From: an uncultured Brachyspira sp.
GTDB taxonomy: Bacteria > Spirochaetota > Brachyspiria > Brachyspirales > Brachyspiraceae
Assembly (NCBI RefSeq): GCF_910588665.1
Contig: NZ_CAJUPR010000012.1
Location: 6,234 to 70,233 of the forward strand
Length of the DNA: 64,000 bases
Direction: 5' to 3'
The translations under genes and the position numbers were made by a program. The notes beneath the pieces were generated by a model that saw nothing but the letters and a program-made list of their open reading frames with translations, was not told the DNA's origin and ran no database searches. Positions 53,715 through 63,547 of this stretch are shown in pieces (the stretch's first letter is position 1; each line of letters opens with the position of its first letter).

Positions 53715-56700
53715 ATGTCTAATAATTCTATAGAGATAAGAGGCGCTAAAGAACATAATTTAAAAAATATATCTCTTTCAATACCCCATAAAACCCTTAC
53801 TACTTTGACAGGAGTTTCAGGAAGCGGTAAAAGTTCTCTTGCATTTGATACTATTTTTAAAGAGGGGCAGAGAAGATATTTAGAATCATTGTCAGCTTAT
53901 GCAAGACAGTTTTTAGGGGTTATGGCTAAGGCTGATGTTGAGCATATAGAAGGATTATCACCAACTATTTCTATTGACCAGAAAAGCGTTAATAAAAATC
54001 CCCGCTCCACAGTAGGCACGGTCACGGAGATTTATGATTTCTTCAGATTATTATTTGCAAGACTTGGAACACCTTACTGTTCTAAATGCGGACATAAAAT
54101 TTCTAAGCAAAGCGAAGATCAGATAGCTAAGTCTGTATTAAGAGAGTTTAAAGATAAAAGAATTTTAGTTTTAGCGCCTATTGTAAGAGATAGAAAGGGA
54201 GAGTATAGAAAAGAGATTGAAGATGTAAAACTTGCAGGATATCCTAGAATAAGAATAGATAATATAGTTTATAAATTTGATGAAGATGAAATACCTGAAC
54301 TTAAAAGATATGAAAAACATACTTTGGAAATAGTTATTGACAGGATAAAAGCTGAAGATAAATATTTATCAAGAATTACTGATGATATAGAAAGAGCAGT
54401 AAATATAACAAAAGGATTGGTTGCATTTTACGAAGAGCATGAAAAAATAAGCAGTGAAGATTTGCAAATAAAAAATACTGAAAATCTTAAGGAAGAAACT
54501 AAAACAAAAAAGAAAAAAATAAAAATGAGCAGGCAGTTTGAAATAGATAAATATTATAAACTCTATACAACAGAGAGATCATGCGCAAACTGCGGACATT
54601 CCATTGCAGATATTGAGCCTAATTTATTTTCATTTAATAATCCTATGGGAGCATGCACTGTATGCGGAGGACTTGGAGTTGAGCATATATTTACGGAAAA
54701 GCATATTTTAAGAGATGAAAACTTAAGCATTTATGACGGAGCATTATCCTGTTTTGTTGATAATCATATAGGTTTTGATATGGAGTACGGTATTGACGAA
54801 CTTGAAGCCATTGCCGAAGTTTATAAAATAGATTTAAAAAAAACTTGGAAAGATCTAACTAAAACTGAAAAGAAATATTTGCTTTACGGTACAGATAAAG
54901 AGATAAAATGGAAAAAAAGATTTTGGTATCACAGCAAAATTGTGGAGGAGAGAATACCCGGTATTTTAGACAGATTGAAATATGATTATGAAACTTATAA
55001 AATGAGCTATTATGCCAATTTTATGGACGAAGTTGAATGTCCTAAATGTAATGGAAAAAGAATCAATGAAGATGCTTTATCCGTAAAGTTCAATGGAAAA
55101 ACTATAGCCGATTTTTCTAAAATGACTATAGAAGATTTATATAATTATTTTACTAAATTAAAATTAAAGCCGAGTGAGGAAATTATAGGCATTCCTATAA
55201 TAAAGGAAATAATTTACAGATTAACATTTCTGGTAAAGGTAGGATTAACTTATTTAACAGTAGAGCGTTCTTCCCCCACTCTTTCTGGAGGAGAATCCCA
55301 AAGAATAAGACTTGCATCGCAGATTGGAAGCGGACTTGAGGGCGTGCTTTATGTTCTTGACGAGCCTTCAATAGGACTTCATCAATCTGATAATAAAAAA
55401 TTAATTGAATCATTAAAAACGCTTAGAGATAAAAATAATACGGTTATAGTTGTGGAGCATGATAAAGAAACAATGGAGGAATCCGACTTTTTAATTGATA
55501 TAGGACCTAATGCGGGAGTTAATGGAGGCGAGGTTATAGGAATAGGCAATTATGAGGAGTTCTTAAAATCTGACAGATCTTATACGGCAAGATATTTACG
55601 GGGCGATGATAATATAGAGATTCCTAAGCAAAGAAGAGAAGGAAACGGAAAGTTCTTAAAAGTAATAGGAGCCAGTCAATTTAATCTTAAAAATATAGAT
55701 GTTGAGTTTCCTTTGGGATTATTTATTGCTGTTACAGGACTTTCGGGAAGCGGCAAATCTACTTTAGTTGAAAATATTTTAATGAGGGCTTTGCATAATC
55801 ATTTTTACGGCAGAACTTTAACTGAAGGAAAATATAAAAAAATAGAGGGTCTTGAAAATATTGATAAGGTTATAGAAGTTGATCAGTCTCCTATAGGAAG
55901 AACGCCGAGAAGCAACCCTTCAACATATACAAAAGTTTTATCTCCTATAAGAGATCTATTTGCAGCCACAAAACTTGCAAAAATGAGGGGATACGATAAA
56001 GGCAGATTTTCATTTAATGTTAAAACAGGAAGATGTCCTACCTGCGAAGGGGCGGGAGTTATAGAATTAGAGATGCAGTTTTTATCAAATGTATTAGTTC
56101 CATGCGAGGAATGTGCAGGAAAAAGATTTAATGCGGAAACTTTGGATATTAAATATAAAGATAAAACAATATATGATGTTCTTGAGATGAGCGTTTCAGA
56201 AGCTGTTAATTTTTTTGACGGTATAACTTCAATAACAAGAATATTAAAAATAATGGAGGATATAGGACTCGGATATATAAAATTAGGGCAGCCCTCCACT
56301 ACTCTGTCGGGAGGCGAGGCTCAAAGAATAAAATTGGCAAGCGAGCTTCATAAAATATCTACAGGAAATACTTTATATATATTGGACGAACCTACTACAG
56401 GGCTTCATTTTGAGGATATAAAAAAATTATTAAAAGCATTGGACGGGCTTGTTGAGAAAGGAAATACTGTTTTGGTTGTTGAGCATAATTTAGATGTTAT
56501 TAAATGCGCCGATTATATTATAGATATGGGACCTTTAAGCGGCGATAAGGGAGGAAGAGTTATTGCTTTAGGAAAGCCTGAAGATATTATAAATGTGAAA
56601 GAATCTCTTACTGCTAAGGAGCTTAAAGAAATATTAAAACCTTCAAAAAAGAAAAAGGAAATTATAAAAAAGAAAAATACAAATAAAGAAGAAAATACTT

Positions 56701-59534
56701 CGCTTATTATAAAAGGAGCCAATAAACATAATCTTAAAAATATAAGCTTAATTTTACCTAAAAATAAAATTAATGTTGTAACGGGAGTATCAGGAAGCGG
56801 TAAAACTTCTCTGGCATTTGACACTATATTTAAAGAAGGACAAAGAAGATTTGTTGAATCTCTGTCTACCTATGCCAGAAGATTTTTAGGAAGATTTGAA
56901 GATGCTGATGTTGATAAAATAGATGGTTTAGCCCCTGCTATTGCAATAGATCAAAAAAATGTAAGCAGAAATCCCCGTTCCACAGTTGCAACTGTTACAG
57001 AAATTTATGATTATTTCAGACTTATTTTTGCAAGGGTATCAAAGCCACATTGTCCTTATTGTAATGATAAGTATACTTTAAAAGCCGAAACTCCGTCGGT
57101 ACTTGCAACGGAAATAGCAGATACTATGAATTTGCATAAACTTATGATAATATCTCCGTTATATCACAGCTCATTTAATCATAGATTTGCTTTTTATGAT
57201 AATGATGTTAAGAATATTAAAAAGATTATAGAAAAAACCAGAGAAGCTGGATATATCAGAATGCAGATTAACAATAACAATTATGTTATAGATGATATTA
57301 CCGAAGAGGAAATTAATTTACTGTCAAAAGAAGAAATATATTCCGTAGGCATAGTAATTGACAGAATAGTTTCAGGAAAGGATAAAAGAGCCAGAATTGC
57401 AGATGCAATTGAAAAAGCTATGGATTTGTCAAACGGAGTGGTGCATATAAAAGCTTCGCATGGAATAATTATAAAAGAAAGCTTTCATACAAAATTCCCC
57501 GCCTGTCTTCTTCATGGCATATTATTTGATTTTGAAGTTACGCCAAGACATTTTTCATTTAATTCTCATTGGGGATACTGCACAGAGTGCAAAGGGCTTG
57601 GAAGCAAACCTTCATTCAGTATAGATTTAGCTGTAAAAGACAGTACAAAACCTTTATTTGACGGAGCATTAGATACTTCTATTCATAATATGTTTTCAAC
57701 CCAAGGCAGGCATCATGCAGATTTATTATTCAGATTTTTAAAAAGAAACTCAATAACAAAAAAAAGTTTATATCAAATTCCTTTCAATGAACTTGATAAA
57801 AAAGTTATAGATGCGGTATTTTTTGCAGGCGATTATTCTATAGGAAATGTTATAACTCATCTGCATTCTAATAATGATATTACAAGCGAAGATTATTCAG
57901 AGTGGAAAGATAAATCATTCAGCAAATTTTTTATTGATGAAAAATGCGGCTCCTGCGGCGGCGAAAGATTAAATGAAATAATGAGAGCCTATACCATACA
58001 AGATAAAAATATAAGTCAGGTATGCGCTATGACGGTTGAAGAGGCAATTAATTTTTTTGAAGAACTTCCTAATCTTTTAAGCGATAGAGAAAATACAATA
58101 TCAAAAGAAGCCGTAAAAGAAATAAATACAAGGCTTAGTTTTTTATATAAGGTGGGACTTAATTATTTATCATTGAATAGAAAATATGCCACTCTTTCAG
58201 GAGGCGAAGCTCAGAGGATAAGGCTTGCAAGTCAATTGGGCTCTAAACTTACAGGTGTTTTATATGTGCTTGATGAACCTACAGTAGGACTTCATCCCAG
58301 AGATACGGATCATTTGCTTTATACATTAAAGGAATTAAGGGATTTAAAAAATACTCTTGTGATAGTTGAACATGACAGAGATACTATGAAGGCGGCTGAC
58401 AATATTATAGATATGGGACCTTATGCAGGAACTTTCGGCGGAGAAGTAGTTTTTCAAGGCAAGTATAATGATATATTAAATTATGATAAGTCTCTTACAG
58501 GAAATTATTTAAGCGGGGAAAAAAAAGTATTTGAGAAAACAGAAATAAGAAATGAAGAAACAGAATGCATAAAGTTAAAAAATGTATCTACAAATAATTT
58601 AAAAAATATTGATGCGGATATACCTTTAAAAAAGATAGTCATTGTTACAGGAGTATCTGGAAGCGGTAAATCGTCTTTAATAATAGATACTCTCTACCCT
58701 GCTCTGAAAAAACGCAGACTAAATCAATATTCTAAATTTGAAGACATTGATATACCAAGTATTGTTTCAGATGCTGTATTGGTAGATCAAATTTCAATAG
58801 TAGGATCTATAAGAAGCACATTGGTAAGCTACAGCAAAATATTTGATAAAATCAGAAATATATTTGCTAAAACTAATGCGGCAAAAGCAAAGGGATTTTC
58901 TGCGGGAAGATTTTCATATAACGGCAAAGACGGAAGATGCAGTATATGCGAAGGTAAGGGAATAAGAAAGATTTCTATGCATTTCTTATCGGATATGGAA
59001 ATAGTATGCGAAGCCTGCGGAGGAAAAAGATATAATGATGAAACTTTATCCGTAAGATTTAAATCTCTGAATATAGCCGAAGTATTAGAATTAACTGTTG
59101 ATGAGGCAGCAGAGTTTTTTGATTTTGACAGATCTATTCTTAAAACACTTTCTATAATGAGCGAGGTAGGACTTGGATATATAAAACTCTCTCAAAGACT
59201 TGATACTTTTTCAGGCGGAGAACTTCAGCGTTTAAAACTTGCATCAGAACTTTCAAAAAAACAAGACGGCGAGCACATAGTTTATATATTTGACGAACCT
59301 ACAACAGGACTTCATTTTGATGATGTTAATAAACTTCTTATAGCTTTAAATAAATTAGCAGAAAAAGGACACAGTGTTATTATAATAGAGCATAACCCTG
59401 ATGTTATAAAAGCTGCAGATTATATAATAGATTTAGGGTTGGATGGAGGCATTAACGGCGGAGAGATAATTGCAAAAGGCACTCCCGAAGAAATTTTACA
59501 GATGAAAAAAGGCTATACTTGGAAATATATTTAA
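53715..59534 (+). CDS. uvrA: Double-length UvrA (two UvrA units in one chain)
   Basis: 1939 residues from the ATG at 53715 (AAGGA upstream); the usual UvrA is about 940. Unit 1 (residues 1-970) is complete: Walker A near 33-41, first zinc site with CANC (289-292) and CTVC, LSGGE near 523, second Walker A near 675, second zinc site CPTC/CEEC and LSGGEAQ near 866. A lysine-rich linker (KPSKKKKEIIKKKNTNK) leads to unit 2 (about 995-1939). Unit 2 keeps both Walker A motifs and LSGGE near 1495, but its first zinc site is C1264-x2-H1267 with C1289-x2-C1292. DQSPIGRTPRS is replaced by DQISIVGSIRS near 1692, and LSGGE by FSGGE near 1832. Chlamydia also has a doubled UvrA. Unit 1 should load UvrB; unit 2 may have lost part of the function. 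Confidence 0.93.
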   Translation: MSNNSIEIRGAKEHNLKNISLSIPHKTLTTLTGVSGSGKSSLAFDTIFKEGQRRYLESLSAYARQFLGVMAKADVEHIEGLSPTISIDQKSVNKNPRSTVGTVTEIYDFFRLLFARLGTPYCSKCGHKISKQSEDQIAKSVLREFKDKRILVLAPIVRDRKGEYRKEIEDVKLAGYPRIRIDNIVYKFDEDEIPELKRYEKHTLEIVIDRIKAEDKYLSRITDDIERAVNITKGLVAFYEEHEKISSEDLQIKNTENLKEETKTKKKKIKMSRQFEIDKYYKLYTTERSCANCGHSIADIEPNLFSFNNPMGACTVCGGLGVEHIFTEKHILRDENLSIYDGALSCFVDNHIGFDMEYGIDELEAIAEVYKIDLKKTWKDLTKTEKKYLLYGTDKEIKWKKRFWYHSKIVEERIPGILDRLKYDYETYKMSYYANFMDEVECPKCNGKRINEDALSVKFNGKTIADFSKMTIEDLYNYFTKLKLKPSEEIIGIPIIKEIIYRLTFLVKVGLTYLTVERSSPTLSGGESQRIRLASQIGSGLEGVLYVLDEPSIGLHQSDNKKLIESLKTLRDKNNTVIVVEHDKETMEESDFLIDIGPNAGVNGGEVIGIGNYEEFLKSDRSYTARYLRGDDNIEIPKQRREGNGKFLKVIGASQFNLKNIDVEFPLGLFIAVTGLSGSGKSTLVENILMRALHNHFYGRTLTEGKYKKIEGLENIDKVIEVDQSPIGRTPRSNPSTYTKVLSPIRDLFAATKLAKMRGYDKGRFSFNVKTGRCPTCEGAGVIELEMQFLSNVLVPCEECAGKRFNAETLDIKYKDKTIYDVLEMSVSEAVNFFDGITSITRILKIMEDIGLGYIKLGQPSTTLSGGEAQRIKLASELHKISTGNTLYILDEPTTGLHFEDIKKLLKALDGLVEKGNTVLVVEHNLDVIKCADYIIDMGPLSGDKGGRVIALGKPEDIINVKESLTAKELKEILKPSKKKKEIIKKKNTNKEENTSLIIKGANKHNLKNISLILPKNKINVVTGVSGSGKTSLAFDTIFKEGQRRFVESLSTYARRFLGRFEDADVDKIDGLAPAIAIDQKNVSRNPRSTVATVTEIYDYFRLIFARVSKPHCPYCNDKYTLKAETPSVLATEIADTMNLHKLMIISPLYHSSFNHRFAFYDNDVKNIKKIIEKTREAGYIRMQINNNNYVIDDITEEEINLLSKEEIYSVGIVIDRIVSGKDKRARIADAIEKAMDLSNGVVHIKASHGIIIKESFHTKFPACLLHGILFDFEVTPRHFSFNSHWGYCTECKGLGSKPSFSIDLAVKDSTKPLFDGALDTSIHNMFSTQGRHHADLLFRFLKRNSITKKSLYQIPFNELDKKVIDAVFFAGDYSIGNVITHLHSNNDITSEDYSEWKDKSFSKFFIDEKCGSCGGERLNEIMRAYTIQDKNISQVCAMTVEEAINFFEELPNLLSDRENTISKEAVKEINTRLSFLYKVGLNYLSLNRKYATLSGGEAQRIRLASQLGSKLTGVLYVLDEPTVGLHPRDTDHLLYTLKELRDLKNTLVIVEHDRDTMKAADNIIDMGPYAGTFGGEVVFQGKYNDILNYDKSLTGNYLSGEKKVFEKTEIRNEETECIKLKNVSTNNLKNIDADIPLKKIVIVTGVSGSGKSSLIIDTLYPALKKRRLNQYSKFEDIDIPSIVSDAVLVDQISIVGSIRSTLVSYSKIFDKIRNIFAKTNAAKAKGFSAGRFSYNGKDGRCSICEGKGIRKISMHFLSDMEIVCEACGGKRYNDETLSVRFKSLNIAEVLELTVDEAAEFFDFDRSILKTLSIMSEVGLGYIKLSQRLDTFSGGELQRLKLASELSKKQDGEHIVYIFDEPTTGLHFDDVNKLLIALNKLAEKGHSVIIIEHNPDVIKAADYIIDLGLDGGINGGEIIAKGTPEEILQMKKGYTWKYI

Positions 59535-59563
59535 GAGAAATAATTATTAATTACTTCTCTTAA
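59531..59563. terminator. Stem-loop between uvrA and the lipoprotein gene
   Basis: TTAAGAGAA (59531-59539) pairs perfectly with TTCTCTTAA (59555-59563) around a 15-base AT loop; the uvrA stop lies inside the stem. No clear T run follows, so its use as a terminator for the two convergent genes is uncertain. Confidence 0.35.
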
Positions 59564-59578
59564 ATTAAGATAATATTA

Positions 59579-60685
59579 TTATTCAAATATTGTTTTATAT
59601 TCATCTTTTAAATAAGGATTTATTTCTTCAGCCGAAATTAATACTTTAGTCTCTCCCATAGCATAAGGTCCTATTTCATATATTCCCCAAGTAAATACCA
59701 ATCCTTTTGGAGCAATATAAAAATTATTGTTTTCTAATGAAAGATCATTTAAATCAAAATAAGAGTTTTCATCTCTTCCTTCTATTTTTAAAAGCTTATC
59801 TTTTATTAAATTAATAAGTTCTGTATCTTTTAAGTCTTTTATAATATCTTCTATTTTTATTTTGTTTCCGTTATCTAATGAATAAACACTGTATACTGTA
59901 GCATAATTGCCATGTGCTCCTCCCGTGTATTCATAAATAAATCTGTTTATAGAAACAAATTTTCTGCTTAAATAGTTTATAGCGTATTCGCTTAAATCTA
60001 TGATTGTATCATATATATAATCGGAGTCTGCCCATTCATTATATGAGCTATTCATTTCATTGCTTATTATATTTTCAGTTTTTAATGATGATTCTAAATT
60101 ATTAAAAAAAGCCGCATATTTTACTGAAAACTCTTTATTTATATCCAAATTGATTTTATTTATGCTTTCTGAATTATTATGATTATTTAAAAAGAATATG
60201 GAATTTTTATATTCAAATATTTTATCGCTTCCGTTAGGCGAAATATTTGTATATGAATATTCAATTATTCTGGCGCCAGTTACAGGAGTTTTCGCTGCTT
60301 TGAATATTATTTCTTTATTATCTATTTTGGCATTAAAAGGATATGATGCTTTCAGAAGGTTTCCCTCAAGAGTTTTATCATTATAAGAGACTGCATATAA
60401 GCTTCCCTGATTAATTTCTCCTATTCTTGTTATGGTGAATAATGTTGAGTTTTGATTGGAATCTGTATATGTAATTATTCCTAAATTATTAGTATTATAT
60501 GTTATAGAAGAACTTATATATTCTCCTTCATCAGATACTAAATATAAAGTATCATAATTATAAATTTTTTCATTTTCAGATAATTTAATATCAATATATA
60601 TTTTCTCATTATCTGAGTTTTTATTATTCTGATTGCCGCAGGAAACTAATAAACTGAATATTAATAAATAAAAAATAGCCTTCAT
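59579..60685 (-). CDS. Lipoprotein with DUF3298-like C-terminal domain
   Basis: A 368-residue lipoprotein (lipobox Cys16, LLVSCGN). The N-terminal half is beta-rich and unassigned. The C-terminal part carries IYEYTGGAHGNYATVYSVY and an IEDIIKD block, the DUF3298-type pattern of RsiV-like and other periplasmic proteins. The family binds lysozyme in one case (Bacillus RsiV), but nothing shows that here. GAGG precedes the ATG. Its spacer on the upstream side shares the end-of-locus repeat with the window edge. Confidence 0.7.
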   Translation of the reverse strand: MKAIFYLLIFSLLVSCGNQNNKNSDNEKIYIDIKLSENEKIYNYDTLYLVSDEGEYISSSITYNTNNLGIITYTDSNQNSTLFTITRIGEINQGSLYAVSYNDKTLEGNLLKASYPFNAKIDNKEIIFKAAKTPVTGARIIEYSYTNISPNGSDKIFEYKNSIFFLNNHNNSESINKINLDINKEFSVKYAAFFNNLESSLKTENIISNEMNSSYNEWADSDYIYDTIIDLSEYAINYLSRKFVSINRFIYEYTGGAHGNYATVYSVYSLDNGNKIKIEDIIKDLKDTELINLIKDKLLKIEGRDENSYFDLNDLSLENNNFYIAPKGLVFTWGIYEIGPYAMGETKVLISAEEINPYLKDEYKTIFE

Positions 60686-60730
60686 TTTATCCTCTTTTTT
60701 AAAGAGTATTAAATATACAACAAATCATAA

Positions 60731-60785
60731 TTTTTTATGTAAAATATTTAATTAAAATAATTAAAAAATAAACTATGCAGCCGCT
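60731..60785. repeat. 55-bp direct repeat, copy 1
   Basis: Identical to 63946-64000, where the window ends, so the full length is unknown. It includes the last codons (Ala-Ala-Ala, stop) of the TagF-like gene on the minus strand and its downstream spacer. Confidence 0.9.
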
Positions 60786-62137
60786 TTATATGCATATTGT
60801 TTTTTTGTATATTTTATGTTATTGTTATGATATATGTAATCTATGCATATTAGGTCTGGTCTGGTCTGGTCTGGTCTGGTCTGGTCTTTTATTATATTCT
60901 TTATAAAGTCAGCTATTCTTTCAGAACTTTTTCCATCACATGCCCCTAAATGATTTTCTTTGAATACTTTGTAATTAGGGTGATCTATTGATGCATCTCT
61001 TAAAGCCTTTAATATATCTTCTGCTTTTCCGCTTTCTACTATTTCGCCAGGCAGATCTTTTCTGTAATCTATAAAAAATCCTCTTTCATATTTATCTATA
61101 TCATCAGCGGCAAAAACTACAGGTTTATTCAATAATAACCCTTCCATAAATGCCGATGAATAATCTGTCATAATAACATCGCTGATAATAAGCAAATCTA
61201 ATATATTATATTCAGAAAAATCTAAAATATTATTATTATTAATATTTTGCATATTAATAATATTATCTTTAGATTGATTATTATTAATTCTTGATATAAG
61301 AAACGGATGTAATTTAAAAATAAATACTTCATTATCATAAAGCAGTTCACTTAATTTTGTTAAATCTAAATTAGATTTAAATATAAATTCATTAATTATC
61401 TCTTCTCTAAAAGTTGGACAGTAAAAATATATCTTTTTATTTTTTAAATCAGGATTTTTATTATAAAATTCTGTTTTTACATTATTTATATAATTTTCAT
61501 CAAATAAATTATCTGTTCTTGAGACTCCTAATGATATAAATTTATTAATATCAGTTAGAAAATTATCAGAATAGATTTTATTGCAAATATTTCCAGAGGT
61601 TATAAAATAGTCAAATTTGTAATAGAAATCTGCAGAATCGTTTCTTCCAGGTCCAATTTTTTTAAATACTCCGCAGGCATGCCATAAATTTATTAAAATT
61701 TGATCTTCAAATAAATGATCATTTGTGATATATGTATCTATATTAATTACTACAATTTTAGAAGATAGTATAGCAATAAAATTTTTTAAACCAAGATCGG
61801 AAAATAATTCAGGAATTTTTTTAAACCTAATTATTTTATAGTTATATCCATGAAAATATTTGTATAAATTATCCATATCAGAATTATGTACTAACTGTAA
61901 AAAACATATATCATATTTTTTCAGCATATTTTCTTTTTGAAGTTCAGATATGCTCTCTTTTATATTAGAAATTGCATTATTTTGTATTTCATGTAGTTTT
62001 AATTCTTTTTCATATAATTTTGATTCTTTTTCATTTAATTTTTCTTCTAAAAGTTTTTTTGATTTTATAGATATTTTTATTCCGAATATTGCAATTATAT
62101 AAAAACATCTATCAGTAGTAATTTCAAAAAGTTTCAT
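60773..62137 (-). CDS. CDP-glycerol/ribitol phosphotransferase family protein (TagF-like)
   Basis: Transfers polyol phosphate from a CDP-polyol to a growing surface polymer. I start at 62137 (MKLFEIT, with AAGGA 11 bases upstream); an ATG at 62149 overlaps that site. The 454 residues begin with a coiled-coil-like stretch and enter the transferase domain with ILINLWHACGVFKKIG and the nucleotide-binding TDYSSAFMEGLL, DDIDKYERG and FIDYRKDLPGEI blocks. Near the end seven AGACC copies code for DQTRP units, and a 26-residue tail follows. It lies 22 bases after the CDP-ribitol synthase-like gene. The domain call is firm; glycerol versus ribitol is open. Confidence 0.82.
   Translation of the reverse strand: MKLFEITTDRCFYIIAIFGIKISIKSKKLLEEKLNEKESKLYEKELKLHEIQNNAISNIKESISELQKENMLKKYDICFLQLVHNSDMDNLYKYFHGYNYKIIRFKKIPELFSDLGLKNFIAILSSKIVVINIDTYITNDHLFEDQILINLWHACGVFKKIGPGRNDSADFYYKFDYFITSGNICNKIYSDNFLTDINKFISLGVSRTDNLFDENYINNVKTEFYNKNPDLKNKKIYFYCPTFREEIINEFIFKSNLDLTKLSELLYDNEVFIFKLHPFLISRINNNQSKDNIINMQNINNNNILDFSEYNILDLLIISDVIMTDYSSAFMEGLLLNKPVVFAADDIDKYERGFFIDYRKDLPGEIVESGKAEDILKALRDASIDHPNYKVFKENHLGACDGKSSERIADFIKNIIKDQTRPDQTRPDLICIDYIYHNNNIKYTKKQYAYKAAA
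60853..60887 (-). repeat. Pentanucleotide simple repeat (AGACC, 7 copies)
   Basis: Seven perfect copies of AGACC on the coding (minus) strand within the 3' end of the TagF-like gene. Five bases is not a codon multiple, so any copy change shifts frame. With seven copies the protein has a 26-residue tail after the repeat. Eight copies would end at a TAA right after it. Six copies would add eight residues (NMHRLHIS) and stop. Confidence 0.97.
60998..61129. repeat. 132-bp identical segment, copy 1 (TagF-like genes)
   Basis: Identical to 63662-63793 within two TagF-like coding regions. The wider homology (about 60905-61205 against 63569-63869) is high but not perfect, so the identical core points to recent gene conversion or duplication. 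Confidence 0.92.
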
Positions 62138-62159
62138 TTTATTAATCATCCTTAATATA

Positions 62160-63515
62160 TTAATTAAGCTTTACTTCTATAACATTACCTGATAAATTTG
62201 ATTTTAATAATGACAATGTATCATTAGCAACTATATATGGCGGTAATAAAGTTGTCTTGTCTTCTATACCGAAATTTTTTGTTCTCATAGGAGTATCTGT
62301 TCTATGCGGACAAACACAATTGACCTTTATATCAAAATCAAACCATTCTTCAGATAAAGCCTGAGCAAAATTTACTATAGCAGATTTGCTTGAAGAATAT
62401 ATACTGTAATCCATTCTTCCTAATGTATAAGAGCTTGATGTAAATAATATTAAATGACCTTTACTTTCCTTTAAATATTCAAATGATTCTTTAGAACAAA
62501 TTACGCTTCCTTTATAGTTAATATCTATTTGTTCAAAAATATCTTCATAAGAAGCACTATATAAGCTTTCTTTTTTTAATATAGAAGAACATATTATAAC
62601 AGAGTCTATTTTTCCGTATTGATTATAAAAATCCTTGAAAGCATTTTGAACATCTTCCAATTTTCTTATATCACAGTTATTTGTTCTGCTGTATGATTTT
62701 ATATTGGCATTATATTTAGAAGCCGTTTCTGCTATAGATTTCCCTATGCCTGAACTGCCTCCGAAAATTATTATATTCTTATTTTTTAAAAAACTAAAAT
62801 CTTCATTTTTTATTTCTAATTTCTTTATTTGAAATAATTTTTCTAATAAATATAAATCTTCAATATTAGTTAATTTTATATTTGAAAAAGAACCATTTAC
62901 AACATAAACTTTTGTATTAGGCAGATAATTTAATACAACTTTGCAATCATCTGTTACTTGAAAATTTTTATCTTTTAATGCTGTTTCATAAGCTTCTTTT
63001 AAAGTTTTTATCTTGAAGCATTGAGGAGTTTGTCCTAAATACATTTTTTTTCTTAAAGGGATTCTATCTATTAAATTATCTTCCACTTCAATAATTGTAT
63101 CTGAGGCAGCAACTGCAACATCCACAGCATCATAATTAGATAAAGCTTTTATACAGTCATCTATTATAGAATGAGATAATAAAGGTCTTACAGCATCATG
63201 TATGATTAAATTACTTTCTAATTCATCATTATATGATTCTAATGCTGATAAAGTAGATAAATACCTTTCTTTTCCTGCACATAGAATCTTTTTTACTTTT
63301 TTATATGCTGCTTTATGTATCAATTCATTTATATAATAATGATTTTCTTCCTGAGCTACTATTGCTATTTCATCAATCTTTATATGTTTTTCAAAAATAT
63401 CTATAGTATGTTCTAATATTGTCTTACCTGATATTTTTAAAAACTGCTTAGGTTTTTTTAATCCTGTTCTGGAACCTATGCCTCCTGCAAGTATTACAGC
63501 TATATTTTTACCCAT
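62160..63515 (-). CDS. Bifunctional cytidylyltransferase / SDR (CDP-ribitol synthase-like)
   Basis: A 451-residue fusion. Residues 1-230 are an IspD/TarI-type cytidylyltransferase with LAGGIGSRTGLKKPKQFL (9-26), HDAVRPL (106-112), QTPQCFKI (162-169) and TDDCKVV. Residues 245-451 are a short-chain dehydrogenase with the cofactor loop GGSSGIG (252-258) and catalytic Tyr373/Lys377 (YSSSK). This domain order matches Haemophilus Acs1/Bcs1, which reduces ribulose 5-phosphate and makes CDP-ribitol. The product CDP-ribitol would feed the adjacent TagF-like enzyme. The start follows an AGGA site. The polyol specificity is inferred from architecture and context. Confidence 0.85.
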   Translation of the reverse strand: MGKNIAVILAGGIGSRTGLKKPKQFLKISGKTILEHTIDIFEKHIKIDEIAIVAQEENHYYINELIHKAAYKKVKKILCAGKERYLSTLSALESYNDELESNLIIHDAVRPLLSHSIIDDCIKALSNYDAVDVAVAASDTIIEVEDNLIDRIPLRKKMYLGQTPQCFKIKTLKEAYETALKDKNFQVTDDCKVVLNYLPNTKVYVVNGSFSNIKLTNIEDLYLLEKLFQIKKLEIKNEDFSFLKNKNIIIFGGSSGIGKSIAETASKYNANIKSYSRTNNCDIRKLEDVQNAFKDFYNQYGKIDSVIICSSILKKESLYSASYEDIFEQIDINYKGSVICSKESFEYLKESKGHLILFTSSSYTLGRMDYSIYSSSKSAIVNFAQALSEEWFDFDIKVNCVCPHRTDTPMRTKNFGIEDKTTLLPPYIVANDTLSLLKSNLSGNVIEVKLN

Positions 63516-63547
63516 ATTATTTTTTTCCTCAAAATAAAATCATAATT

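Noticed and set aside
55883..56299. Antisense open frame of 138 codons within uvrA
   Set aside because: It mirrors strongly conserved UvrA codons, has no ribosome site and no recognisable protein content.
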